NCBI GenBank assembly: GCA_963599445.1
Contig: CAVBWZ010000003.1
Location: 62,001 to 126,000 of the forward strand
Direction of reading: 5' to 3'
DNA from: UBA9732 sp963599445
GTDB lineage: Bacteria > Spirochaetota > Spirochaetia > Sphaerochaetales > Sphaerochaetaceae
DNA length: 64,000 nucleotides
The notes under the pieces were generated by a model. The model ran no database searches. It was not told the DNA's origin and saw nothing but the letters and a program-made list of their open reading frames with translations. Position numbers and translations under genes: made by a program. Of this stretch, positions 51,423 through 60,260 are shown piece by piece. Each line of letters begins with the position of its first letter. Position 1 is the stretch's first letter.

Positions 51423-51672
51423 CAAAAAGATCCTTCAATGCATCATTGGGCTCTGGAGGATTCTCCAGAACGGACATGACCAAGTCCCTGTCTCGGTTGG
51501 AAAGCAACAGAGTTTCGTTCTCAATCAAATCCATCTGGGCCTGCTTCAAGGATGATTCAAGGACATACGAAGAAAGGGAGACGTGTTTGAGCTCCGCAGC
51601 CCTCTCGAGAAGTGTCTTCTGATGCGCATTGGCTCTAAGGTCTATTCGCACATCCTTCAACGCTATTGCCAT
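51415..51672 (-). CDS. DUF1778 antitoxin (TacA-like)
   Basis: 85 residues. N-terminal ribbon-helix-helix (KDVRIDLRANAHQKTLLERA) that binds its own promoter, and a C-terminal tail (NPPEPNDALKDLFDD) that wraps the toxin. GGAGGTGA precedes the start. First gene of the pair, as usual. Confidence 0.9.
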   Translation of the reverse strand: MAIALKDVRIDLRANAHQKTLLERAAELKHVSLSSYVLESSLKQAQMDLIENETLLLSNRDRDLVMSVLENPPEPNDALKDLFDD

Positions 51673-51703
51673 ATTCGTCACCTCCTTTTCAAATCCACAT
51701 AAA

Positions 51704-51733
51704 AATGTACACACATATTACACACAAAGTCAA
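51704..51733 (-). promoter_or_regulatory. Promoter of the toxin-antitoxin pair
   Basis: TTGACT (complement of 51728-51733), 18-base spacer with alternating GTGTGT words, TACATT (51704-51709). The GTGTGTAATATGTGTG spacer could be the antitoxin operator. Confidence 0.45.
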
Positions 51734-51865
51734 GGATTTCAAGAGAACAACAAGAACCACAAGAGGACCATAGAAAGTGGCCACAATACAATCGGCCTTG
51801 CTATTTGGGATGAATTGGACGAAAATGAAGACAAGCGCGGGCGGTGGCCTGTCCAAGGAGGTTCT

Positions 51866-54244
51866 ATGGCGGATAGACAGCACATGATAAGACTCGATGG
51901 CAAGGGGACGACGTACATCATGCGTATAGACGAGGCGGGGCACCTCGAGAACCTCTACTATGGGAAGAAGCTCAGACAGGACGCCATGGTGGATGCGCTG
52001 CTTCCAAAGAGGGAGGCCCCCATTGGGATAGGCGCAGGGTATTCGGAGACGAATCCGCTGCTCTATTTGGAGACTTCGTGCCTAGAGACCAGCACGCCAG
52101 GCAAAGGCGACTACAGAAGCCCCGCCGTCGTGGTGGAGTATTCCAAAGGAATGCAGACGCTGGATTTCGTGTACAAAGCCCACCGCATCCTTGAAGGAAA
52201 GCCAAGCCGCTTCGAGAGCTTTGCCCAGTCGTATGCGAACGACGACGAAGCCACGACCATAGAGATACAGCTTGAGGACAAAGTCCTTCCAATAACGCTG
52301 CAGCTCAACTATACGGTGTTCCCAAACTGCGATACAATGGTCCGTAGCGCCACTATAACCAACAAAACCGCAACCACAGTGCTGATAAAGAACATCGCAA
52401 GCCTTCAGTTGGACATCCCAAGCGCACAATGGAACGTCGTGAGCTTCGACGGAGCCTGGGCACGAGAGAGGCATATCACAAAGCAGGCATTGAGACCGGG
52501 CAAGCTGGAGTTCAGCTCAACGGTTGGAGTCAGCGGAGCTGCACACAACCCATGCATATTCCTTGAAAGCCTGGACTGCACTGCAAACCGCGGCAACTGC
52601 TATGCATTCAATCTCATATACAGCGGAGACCACAGGGAGGTCGTGGAGCTTTCTCCATACGGAATCACAAGGTTCCAGACAGGAATAAACCCACAGTCCT
52701 TCACATGGAAGCTCCTTCCAAACGCAAGCTTCACCACACCTGAAGCGGTCATGACCTACTCCTGCCTAGGCAACAACGGAGCAAGTGCGAACCTCCACGA
52801 ATTCGTTAACAACCACATAGTGAGAGGTCATTGGAAGTTCAGAGAACGCCCAATACTATGCAACAACTGGGAGGCGACATACTTCAACTTCAACGAAAAG
52901 AAGCTTCTTGACCTTGCAAAGGCCGCAAAGGACCTTGGAATAGAGCTCTTCGTCCTGGACGACGGATGGTTTGGAACACGCGACGATGACACCACAAGCC
53001 TTGGCGACTGGATTGTGAATGCCAAAAAGCTTCCTTCAGGACTCACAAGGCTTTCCGAGAAGATCCATGACCTTGGCCTTATGTTTGGAATCTGGGTCGA
53101 ACCTGAGATGATAAGCCGCAAGAGCCTTTTATATGACAAACACCCTGACTGGATGGTCGCAATCCCAGGCAGAGAGCCTTCCGTCGGAAGGAACCAGTTC
53201 ATCCTTGACCTTACCAGAAAGGAAGTGAGGGACTACATATTCGACGCCCTGTCCGATGTCTTCAAGCTTGGCATGGTGGACTATGTGAAATGGGATATGA
53301 ACCGCACGTTCACGGACATGTACAGCACGCTCTTCACAAGTATGACGGAGTTCAACTACCGCTACATATCAGGTCTGTACGAACTGCTTGGACGTCTCAC
53401 CGCAACGTTCCCCAAAATCCTCTTCGAAGGCTGCTCATCAGGGGGCAACCGCTACGACCTTGGAATGCTTTGCTATATGCCGCAGATCTGGACCAGCGAC
53501 AACACGGACGCCTACTGCCGCACCCTCATACAGGGCGGAACTTCATACGGCTACCCTGTCTCGGCCATGGGCGCACACGTATCGGAATCGCCGAACCACC
53601 AGACCCTGCGCCGCAGCGACATAGAATCGCGCTTCAACGTGGCGGCATTTGGAGCCTTTGGCTACGAACTGGACCTCACCGCTCTGAACGCCCAACAAAA
53701 GGCCACGGTCAAAGCCCAGGTCGAATTCTACAAGAAGCACCGCTCGCTACTGCAGTTTGGACGCTTCATCAGACTTGAGGAGAATTCCAATGCCGATAGC
53801 TCTGTGATAGCCCATTCCACAGGCAAAACCCGCTGGGCTGTTGTGAACGAAGACCTAAGCGAAATGATAGTCTTGGATTTCCAAACTCTCAACGAACCAA
53901 ACCCTGGACAGGACACGCTAAGGATTCCATTCGCACGTCCAGACTTCGACTACGAAGTCGTTCCTCGCCCACAGCGCATAAACCTGGAAGTCTTTGGAAG
54001 CCTCATAAACATGTTCGCACCCGTGAACCTGTCAGGTGAAAGCCGCCTCAAGCAAATGCTCCTTGACAACTACACCCTCAAGAGCGAAGACGAGCACTAC
54101 GTAGTCTCAGGCGATGTCCTCGCCTACGGCGGTCTGCGCCTCAACCCGCAGTTCGGCGGCACCGGCTACAACAACAAGGTGCGCGTCCTAGGAGACTTTG
54201 GCTCTCGCCTCTACTACATCGTGCGAATCAAAAAGAGCAAATAG
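51866..54244 (+). CDS. Alpha-galactosidase, GH36
   Basis: Cleaves terminal alpha-galactosides such as melibiose or raffinose. 792 residues, normal for GH36: N-terminal beta-sandwich, catalytic barrel starting near CNNWEATYFNFNE, the nucleophile Asp in KWDMNR, the CSSGGNRYDLG loop, the acid/base Asp in TSDNTDA and a C-terminal sandwich. No signal peptide, so cytoplasmic. ATG 51866 has AAGGAGG upstream. Confidence 0.95.
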   Translation: MADRQHMIRLDGKGTTYIMRIDEAGHLENLYYGKKLRQDAMVDALLPKREAPIGIGAGYSETNPLLYLETSCLETSTPGKGDYRSPAVVVEYSKGMQTLDFVYKAHRILEGKPSRFESFAQSYANDDEATTIEIQLEDKVLPITLQLNYTVFPNCDTMVRSATITNKTATTVLIKNIASLQLDIPSAQWNVVSFDGAWARERHITKQALRPGKLEFSSTVGVSGAAHNPCIFLESLDCTANRGNCYAFNLIYSGDHREVVELSPYGITRFQTGINPQSFTWKLLPNASFTTPEAVMTYSCLGNNGASANLHEFVNNHIVRGHWKFRERPILCNNWEATYFNFNEKKLLDLAKAAKDLGIELFVLDDGWFGTRDDDTTSLGDWIVNAKKLPSGLTRLSEKIHDLGLMFGIWVEPEMISRKSLLYDKHPDWMVAIPGREPSVGRNQFILDLTRKEVRDYIFDALSDVFKLGMVDYVKWDMNRTFTDMYSTLFTSMTEFNYRYISGLYELLGRLTATFPKILFEGCSSGGNRYDLGMLCYMPQIWTSDNTDAYCRTLIQGGTSYGYPVSAMGAHVSESPNHQTLRRSDIESRFNVAAFGAFGYELDLTALNAQQKATVKAQVEFYKKHRSLLQFGRFIRLEENSNADSSVIAHSTGKTRWAVVNEDLSEMIVLDFQTLNEPNPGQDTLRIPFARPDFDYEVVPRPQRINLEVFGSLINMFAPVNLSGESRLKQMLLDNYTLKSEDEHYVVSGDVLAYGGLRLNPQFGGTGYNNKVRVLGDFGSRLYYIVRIKKSK

Positions 54245-54252
54245 AATCAGCT

Positions 54253-54276
54253 GAGGAGCAACTTTCAAAGCTCCTT
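54253..54276. repeat. Solo extragenic palindrome after the alpha-galactosidase gene
   Basis: GGAGC and GCTCC flank AACTTTCAAA nine bases after the stop codon; same family as 14761 and 34069. Confidence 0.45.
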
Positions 54277-54310
54277 GGATGATTCTGAATACGTCTATCA
54301 TAGATACAGT

Positions 54311-54388
54311 TTAGACTTTTCAGTTGATTTTTCAATCGAAAAGTCTAATCATTAGACTTTTTTAACTGTTTTGTATTCGAAAAGTCTA
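54311..54388. terminator. Bidirectional terminator with three AAGTCTAA arms
   Basis: AAAAGTCTAAT (54339-54349) and ATTAGACTTTT (54351-54361) form a perfect hairpin with T-runs for both strands, suiting the convergent genes. TTAGACTTTTC (54311-54321) and a further GAAAAGTCTAA (54378-54388) allow alternative pairings. Confidence 0.7.
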
Positions 54389-54459
54389 AAACAGCAGAAG
54401 CCCCGCCCGAACTATCCTGCTTTTCGTCAGAATCAAGGTTCTACAAGCGTGGAAAGTCC

Positions 54460-55092
54460 TCAAACCCCAAGCAGTCCCGACTTCTTGGCCTCGCGCATGA
54501 AGAAGAAGCCAGCCATGAGCATGATGCCGTTGTCCATTTCACCGGTACCGAGGCTTTCCAGTACCTGGGAAACGGGAATGGTGACCAAGTCTATGGATTC
54601 GTTGGTGTCAAGGCGGCGTTCATCCTCAGCCGCAACAAGCTCCAGATCCTGAGCAAGGAAGAAGTTGGCGGTGTTGTTCATGAAAGCGGAATTTGGACAC
54701 ACGGTTCCAATGAGTTTGAACGAATGTGAAATCAGACCTGTTTCCTCGAAGAGCTCCCGCAGTCCGGCATCGCGAGGACTCTCCCCTCTTTCCACGAGGC
54801 CGGCAGGGAACTCCAATGTAATGGAGTCCGAACCATGGCGGAACTGACGCTCCATGACAAAGCGAGGAACTCCGTCCGTTCCAACGAAGTAAGGGACGAC
54901 GTTGACCCACTGAGGGGAGTCGAGCTCAACGAAATCGGCCTCACGGCCATCCCTGCTCCTACGATGCACGTTGTTTATGTTGAAGATGGGTGTGTCGTAG
55001 AGGCGATTCCGTGAAGTGGTCTCCCAATACAGATGCGAGGGATCGGGAGCCGTTTTCAGAGAATGAAAAGAGTTTTCGTCTATGCGTTTCAT
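54460..55092 (-). CDS. Nudix hydrolase
   Basis: 210 residues. The Nudix box GLVERGESPRDAGLRELFEE followed by TGL matches Gx5Ex7REUxEExGU at about residue 100. Overall similarity is to ADP-ribose pyrophosphatase-like Nudix enzymes. ATG 55092 lies 13 bases after the mrp stop; ribosome site weak. Substrate unknown. Confidence 0.88.
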   Translation of the reverse strand: MKRIDENSFHSLKTAPDPSHLYWETTSRNRLYDTPIFNINNVHRRSRDGREADFVELDSPQWVNVVPYFVGTDGVPRFVMERQFRHGSDSITLEFPAGLVERGESPRDAGLRELFEETGLISHSFKLIGTVCPNSAFMNNTANFFLAQDLELVAAEDERRLDTNESIDLVTIPVSQVLESLGTGEMDNGIMLMAGFFFMREAKKSGLLGV

Positions 55093-55105
55093 GGCAGTAT
55101 GCGAA

Positions 55106-56038
55106 TCACTCCTCGGCCCCATCGTCCAAACCGGAAGCACCCTTGGACGGGCAGTTCGCGGTGCACGATGCACAGGAGGAAGGAGAACAGCTGGAGAGCT
55201 TTGGCACGTATGGGGTGTGGACAACTTTCGTATTGGCGTGGATGTAGTCTGCAATCCCCCTGAAGGCCTTTGCACTCTCGCTGGAGGGGTTGGCTGCTAT
55301 CCAGTTCACGCCTTCGTCCTCGTCCTGCTGAAGTCCCAGCTCCATTGGCACGGCACCAAGGAAATGCACATCCATCTCCTCGCACACGTTCCGGCCTCCA
55401 TCCTTGCCAAAGACGGGGATATGCTTGCCGCAATCCGGACATACAAGATAGCTCATATTCTCAACGAGACCGATGATATCGACACCAAGTTGCCTTGAGA
55501 ACGTTATGCTGCGCCTGACGTCGAGCACAGAGACCTTCTGAGGAGTGGTTACGATGACGGATCCAGTCATATCGGGAATGGTCTGGCATACTGCAAGCTG
55601 CTCGTCGCCGGTTCCGGGAGGAGAGTCTATGAGAAGATAGTCCAAGACGCCCCACTCGACGTCTGCAAGGAACTGCTTGATGACGCTTATCTTCATTGGG
55701 CCTCTGAAAATGATGGCCTGATCCGGGTTGGTCAGTGCAAAACTTAGGCTCACGACCTTGAGATTAGGCATTGGACTTACAGGGACTATGGAACTTCCGT
55801 CCTCGTTGGAACCAAGGATGGCTCCTTCGCATCCAAACATCTTGGCTATGTTTGGGCCGTGGATGTCAGTGTCCAGCACACCCACCTTGAAGCCCTTCTC
55901 CAAAAGGGCGTTGGCCAAGTTTACGGTGACGGTGCTCTTTCCAACACCGCCCTTTCCGCTCATGACGATTATCTTGCGGTCTATCTTGCTCATTCGCTCA
56001 TGGATTCTGAGCTCTTGAAGTTCCATTTCATCAGGCAT
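55106..56038 (-). CDS. mrp: Mrp/NBP35-family iron-sulfur carrier ATPase
   Basis: 310 residues. Loads Fe-S clusters onto apoproteins. Deviant Walker A SGKGGVGKST, then LDTDIHGPN, the switch DSPPGTGDE, and the cluster-binding CxxC in VCPDCGKH. The C-terminal tail has an added cysteine-rich run (SSCSPSSCASCTANC), not part of the core family. GGGAGG precedes the start. Confidence 0.94.
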   Translation of the reverse strand: MPDEMELQELRIHERMSKIDRKIIVMSGKGGVGKSTVTVNLANALLEKGFKVGVLDTDIHGPNIAKMFGCEGAILGSNEDGSSIVPVSPMPNLKVVSLSFALTNPDQAIIFRGPMKISVIKQFLADVEWGVLDYLLIDSPPGTGDEQLAVCQTIPDMTGSVIVTTPQKVSVLDVRRSITFSRQLGVDIIGLVENMSYLVCPDCGKHIPVFGKDGGRNVCEEMDVHFLGAVPMELGLQQDEDEGVNWIAANPSSESAKAFRGIADYIHANTKVVHTPYVPKLSSCSPSSCASCTANCPSKGASGLDDGAEE

Positions 56039-56228
56039 AGAGGCCTCCCAAGACCAAGATAATCCCTAAAAGGAGATTGGGCAAGGGGCGGTTAAGCCTT
56101 AGTTAAGACAATGGAAAACCGTGTAAGCATACGAACACCCATCACAATATATATAAATGCGAGGGCTTGAAACGGTAGTTGCTAAAAGGCTAATATCTTG
56201 GGTAGCATCCGACGATTGGGCTTTGCTC

Positions 56229-56396
56229 GGAGGAACTTTCAAAACTACGCTTTGCGTAGATTGGGCATGGATTTGCGAGATGGAGACCGCATGAGGAAGC
56301 TGAAATGATACTTTGTGTATCATGAAGCCGACGAAGGCGAAGTTCCAGCCGGAAGGGCATGTCCAGGATGTGCGAAGGAGTTTTGAAAGTTTCTCC
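56229..56396. mobile_element. 168-bp inverted-repeat element, copy B
   Basis: Left end GGAGGAACTTTCAAAACT, right end its complement (56379-56396). Its reverse complement aligns with copy A (6121-6287) end to end. Internal hairpins CTACGC/GCGTAG (56245-56260 region) and ATGATAC/GTATCAT are intact. It lies upstream of the oad operon. Confidence 0.7.
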
Positions 56397-56428
56397 TTAG
56401 TCTATGCAATATTTTGAAGGGAGTGCAT

Positions 56429-56704
56429 ATGTTCTTATTGGCACAACTACCTGCAGATCAGCTCTCCTTGCAGATCAGAAACGGACTCATCCTTCTGGTC
56501 CTTGGAATGGCGATCGTGTTTGTATTCCTTACGATTCTGGTATTCTCCACACTTGGAGTGTCCAAGCTCGTCAGGAAGTTTGAAAGCAAGCGTCCTGCCC
56601 AGGCAGCGGCTGCACCGGAGGTCACAATTGCTCCAACGGCAGCATCCAACGACGCTGAGGTTGCAGCGGCAATCGTAGCGGCTGTGGCGAAATCAAAGAA
56701 TTGA
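56429..56704 (+). CDS. oadG: Oxaloacetate decarboxylase gamma subunit
   Basis: 91 residues: one membrane helix (ILLVLGMAIVFVFLTILVF, about residues 20-42) and an Ala/Pro-rich tail ending in AAAIVAAVAKSKN. It anchors the alpha subunit to the beta subunit. GAAGGGAG precedes ATG 56429. First gene of oadGAB. Confidence 0.85.
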   Translation: MFLLAQLPADQLSLQIRNGLILLVLGMAIVFVFLTILVFSTLGVSKLVRKFESKRPAQAAAAPEVTIAPTAASNDAEVAAAIVAAVAKSKN

Positions 56705-56723
56705 TTGAGAAAGGGAGGACAGA

Positions 56724-58550
56724 ATGAAGAAAATCAATTTCATGTGTACTGCATTCAGAGACGGCTTCCAGTCAGTCTACGGTGCAAGGGTTTTCACAAA
56801 GGACTTCATGCCGGCAGTCGAGGCTGCTCGCAAGGCAGGTATAACGCACTTCGAAGCAGGTGGCGGAGCAAGGTTCCAGTCCCTTTATTTCTATACGAAC
56901 GAAGATGCATTCGAGATGATGGATGAGTTCCGCAGAGTCGCCGGACCTGATGCGAACCTCCAGACACTCTCAAGAGGCGTGAACGTCGTGGGTCTCGACT
57001 CACAGCCAAGAGACATCATCAAGCTCCATGCAGACATGTTCAAGAAGCATGGAATGACGACAATCAGAAACTTCGACGCCCTCAACGACGTCGACAACCT
57101 CATCGACAGCGGAAAGGCAATCCATGATGCAGGTCTCAAACACGAGATTACAATCACAATGATGAGCCTTCCTCCAAAGACGACAGGTGCACACGACCCA
57201 GACTTCTACGAAGGCGTTCTCCGCGGAATCCTCGATGCAGGAATCCCGTTCGACAGCCTTTGCTTCAAGGATGCATCCGGTACATCCACACCAGCTGTCG
57301 TCTACGAGACGATCAAGAGAGCAAGAAAGCTTCTTGGAAACGACATCACGATCGTCATGCACAGCCACGACACAGCAGGCTGCTGCGTACAGCAGTACAT
57401 GAGCGCCCTCGAAGCAGGTGCAAACCAGCTAGATCTTTCCATGCAGCCGGTATCCGGTGGAACATGCCAGGTTGACATCATCACAATGTGGCATGCCCTC
57501 CGTGGCACGGAGTACGATCTTGGAGTCGATATCCACGCCATCCAGAAGGCGGAGGACGTATTCCAGGAGTGCATGAAGGACTACTTCCTGCCACCAGAGG
57601 CAACAAGGGTCAATCCAAACATCCCATTCTTCCCTCTTCCAGGTGGAGCACTCACAGCAAACACACAGATGCTCAGAGACAACGGTCTCATGGACAAGTA
57701 TCCACAGATCGTCGAGGCAATGGGCGAAACCGTTGCAAAGGGCGGTTTTGGAACATCGGTCACACCTGTTTCCCAGTTCTACTTCCAGCAGGCATTCAAC
57801 AACGTCATCTATGGACCTTGGAAGAAAATTGCAGAAGGCTACGGAAAGATGGTCCTTGGCTACTTTGGAAAGACTCCTGTCGCTCCGGATCCAGAGGTCG
57901 TGAAGATTGCAGCAGAACAGCTCAAGAAGGAGCCAACGACAAAGAAGGTCGTCGATATCAACGATGCAGATCCTACGAAGGGCCGCAAAGCAGCCATCAA
58001 GATGCTTGAAGACAACGGCATTGCAGTGACTGAAGAGAACATCTTCATTGCAGCATCCTGCAAGGAGAAGGGAATCCTCTATCTCACGGGAAAGTCAAAG
58101 GTCAACGGTGTCAGAAAGATAGATCCAAAGGAAGAGGCAGCAAAGAAGGCCGGCGAATACACAGTCAAGGTCAACGGCAAGGCCTATGGCGTCAAGCTTG
58201 GCAAGGACAGCGCAACGGTCAATGGTGTCTCCTACCCTCTCAACCTTGAGTTCGGAATCGATGAAGCCGCAATCAGTGCAAGCGCAGCAGCTGCCCCGGC
58301 AGCTCAGGCAGCTCCTGCCAGTGCAGCTCCAGCCGGTGGACAGGAAGTCACAGCTCCAATGCCAGGTCTCGTTCTTAGACTTGAGGTCAAAGAAGGACAG
58401 GCAGTCAAGAAGAACCAGCTTGTCATGGTCATGGAAGCAATGAAGATGGAGAACGAGATCTATGCTCCATGCGATGGAACGATTGGAAAGATTGCAGTCT
58501 CCGCAGGTCAGCAGCTCACAGCAGGCGACCTCCTCATGACAATCGTATAA
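56724..58550 (+). CDS. oadA: Oxaloacetate decarboxylase alpha subunit
   Basis: Biotin-dependent carboxyltransferase of the sodium-pumping decarboxylase, 608 residues. N-terminal carboxyltransferase domain (CTAFRDGFQSVYGAR, metal-binding MHSHDTAG), a PYC/OADA middle domain, an Ala/Pro linker (SAAAAPAAQAAPASAA) and a C-terminal biotinyl domain with EAMKMENEI. No separate biotin carboxylase is present, which fits decarboxylase rather than pyruvate carboxylase. Confidence 0.95.
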   Translation: MKKINFMCTAFRDGFQSVYGARVFTKDFMPAVEAARKAGITHFEAGGGARFQSLYFYTNEDAFEMMDEFRRVAGPDANLQTLSRGVNVVGLDSQPRDIIKLHADMFKKHGMTTIRNFDALNDVDNLIDSGKAIHDAGLKHEITITMMSLPPKTTGAHDPDFYEGVLRGILDAGIPFDSLCFKDASGTSTPAVVYETIKRARKLLGNDITIVMHSHDTAGCCVQQYMSALEAGANQLDLSMQPVSGGTCQVDIITMWHALRGTEYDLGVDIHAIQKAEDVFQECMKDYFLPPEATRVNPNIPFFPLPGGALTANTQMLRDNGLMDKYPQIVEAMGETVAKGGFGTSVTPVSQFYFQQAFNNVIYGPWKKIAEGYGKMVLGYFGKTPVAPDPEVVKIAAEQLKKEPTTKKVVDINDADPTKGRKAAIKMLEDNGIAVTEENIFIAASCKEKGILYLTGKSKVNGVRKIDPKEEAAKKAGEYTVKVNGKAYGVKLGKDSATVNGVSYPLNLEFGIDEAAISASAAAAPAAQAAPASAAPAGGQEVTAPMPGLVLRLEVKEGQAVKKNQLVMVMEAMKMENEIYAPCDGTIGKIAVSAGQQLTAGDLLMTIV

Positions 58551-58563
58551 TAGGAGCTGACAG

Positions 58564-59808
58564 ATGGGTGAATCGTTATTGAATCTGTGGCAGTCCACAG
58601 GACTCTACGCCTTCCTTGGCCTTGATCCAGCATCGGGTTTTGGCTGGCAGAACCTAGTCATGATTCTGGTAGGACTCCTTTTGTTCTACCTCGCAATCAA
58701 GAAGGGCTTCGAGCCTCTTCTTCTCATCCCAATTGGAATGGGCTGCGTGCTCAGCAACATCCCATACGCATACATTGCAGGAACCGACCCGTCGCTCGCA
58801 GCAGGCGCACAGGGTGCAACGGGATTCATCAAGATCCTGTTCGATGCAGGTATCCAGAGCGGACTCTTCCCTGTGCTCATCTTCATGGGCGTTGGAGCAA
58901 TGACCGACTTTGGACCTCTCATTGCAAACCCTAAGACGCTGCTCCTTGGCGCAGCCGCACAGCTTGGAATCTTCGCAGCCCTCATTGGCGCACTGCTTCT
59001 CAGCTTCATTCCTGGAATCAACTTCGACCTCCACGCAGCGGCCTCCATTGGTATCATTGGCGGAGCCGATGGTCCTACGGCGATCTATGTAACAACGAGA
59101 CTCGCCCAAGACTTGCTTGGTCCTATCGCAGTTGCGGCATATTCCTACATGGCTCTCGTACCTGTCATCCAGCCACCTATCATGAAGGCTCTCACAACAG
59201 AGGAAGAGAGGAAGATCAAGATGCAGCAGCTCAGACCTGTCAGCAAGACAGAGAAGATCATCTTCCCTATCTCCGTTCTCTTGGTCTGTTCCATCCTGCT
59301 TCCTAGCTCAACGCCTCTCATTGGCGCACTCATGTTTGGAAACCTCCTCAAGGAGTGCGGATGCACAGGCAGACTTGCAGACACAGCAAGCAACGCAATG
59401 ATGAACATCGTCACAATCTGCCTTGGCCTGTCCGTAGGTTCCAAGATGGAAGCATCACACTTCCTGCAGCTCAACACCCTTGGAATCCTCCTTCTTGGTG
59501 CAGTTGCATTCTCGTTGGGAACAGCAGGTGGCGTCCTCATCGCCAAGCTCATGAACAAGCTGGATCCAAAGCATCCTGTAAACCCACTCATTGGAAGCGC
59601 AGGTGTTTCGGCCGTCCCAATGGCAGCCAGAGTCTCCAGCAAGGTTGGACAGGAAGCCGATCCTCAGAACTTCCTCCTCATGCACGCCATGGGTCCAAAC
59701 GTATCCGGCGTCATTGGAAGTGCGGTTGCAGCAGGTGTCCTCCTTGCATGTGTTCCAATCATGGAACCTCTCATCAACGGAGTAAGACCTGTTCTTGCAC
59801 TTCTCTAA
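58564..59808 (+). CDS. oadB: Oxaloacetate decarboxylase beta subunit (sodium pump)
   Basis: Membrane subunit that couples decarboxylation to sodium export, 414 residues with nine or so helices. Signature segments GIIGGADGPTAIYV and NPLIGSAGVSAVPMAARV are the sodium-binding regions. Starts 13 bases after oadA. A terminator follows. Confidence 0.95.
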   Translation: MGESLLNLWQSTGLYAFLGLDPASGFGWQNLVMILVGLLLFYLAIKKGFEPLLLIPIGMGCVLSNIPYAYIAGTDPSLAAGAQGATGFIKILFDAGIQSGLFPVLIFMGVGAMTDFGPLIANPKTLLLGAAAQLGIFAALIGALLLSFIPGINFDLHAAASIGIIGGADGPTAIYVTTRLAQDLLGPIAVAAYSYMALVPVIQPPIMKALTTEEERKIKMQQLRPVSKTEKIIFPISVLLVCSILLPSSTPLIGALMFGNLLKECGCTGRLADTASNAMMNIVTICLGLSVGSKMEASHFLQLNTLGILLLGAVAFSLGTAGGVLIAKLMNKLDPKHPVNPLIGSAGVSAVPMAARVSSKVGQEADPQNFLLMHAMGPNVSGVIGSAVAAGVLLACVPIMEPLINGVRPVLALL

Positions 59809-59828
59809 TCAGAAGTCCATACAACAAT

Positions 59829-59858
59829 AAAGGCTGTCGCAATCGCGGCAGCCTTTTG
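59829..59858 (+). terminator. Terminator of oadGAB
   Basis: AAAGGCTGTCGC-AATC-GCGGCAGCCTTT followed by TTGTTTTG. Confidence 0.85.
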
Positions 59859-59895
59859 TTTTGTCTTGAATTCACAATGTAAATCCTGTGTTCAA

Positions 59896-60243
59896 TCATA
59901 TAATGATGACTGGGTTTATCGTATAGACGAATACGGCCACAGCCTTTGCATACCCAAAGGAAGCTTTGACAGAAACTCTTACATTATAGAACCCCGCATC
60001 TGCAGGAGATTCACAAGTATAGGCGGAATCTGGAGCATCCTCGGCCTTGTACTCAATCGTCACTTCTCCGCCGCCTTCATAGTCGAAGCAATCTTTTGTA
60101 AGGCCAATGGGCTTCCCGTCGTATGATTTGGAAAGCTCAATTCCATCCTTGAGGGTGATTGTCCTTGGTTCAAGCTCGCAAGAAGTTGCAAGACAGGAAA
60201 ACACAAGGACAGCCAGCAAAATCACAGCAATTCTTTTATTCAT
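59896..60243 (-). CDS. Small lipoprotein equal to the C-terminal domain of its upstream paralogue
   Basis: 115 residues. Lipobox LATSC at about residue 22. The mature part (PRTITLKDGIELS, FDYEGGGEVTIEYK, VRVSVKASFGYAK) aligns with the last 95 residues of the 61819-63588 lipoprotein. AAGGAG precedes the start at 60243. It follows the phase-variable lipoprotein by 17 bases, so the two together correspond to one long paralogue. Function unknown. Confidence 0.8.
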   Translation of the reverse strand: MNKRIAVILLAVLVFSCLATSCELEPRTITLKDGIELSKSYDGKPIGLTKDCFDYEGGGEVTIEYKAEDAPDSAYTCESPADAGFYNVRVSVKASFGYAKAVAVFVYTINPVIII

Positions 60244-60260
60244 TTGGGAACTCCTTATCG

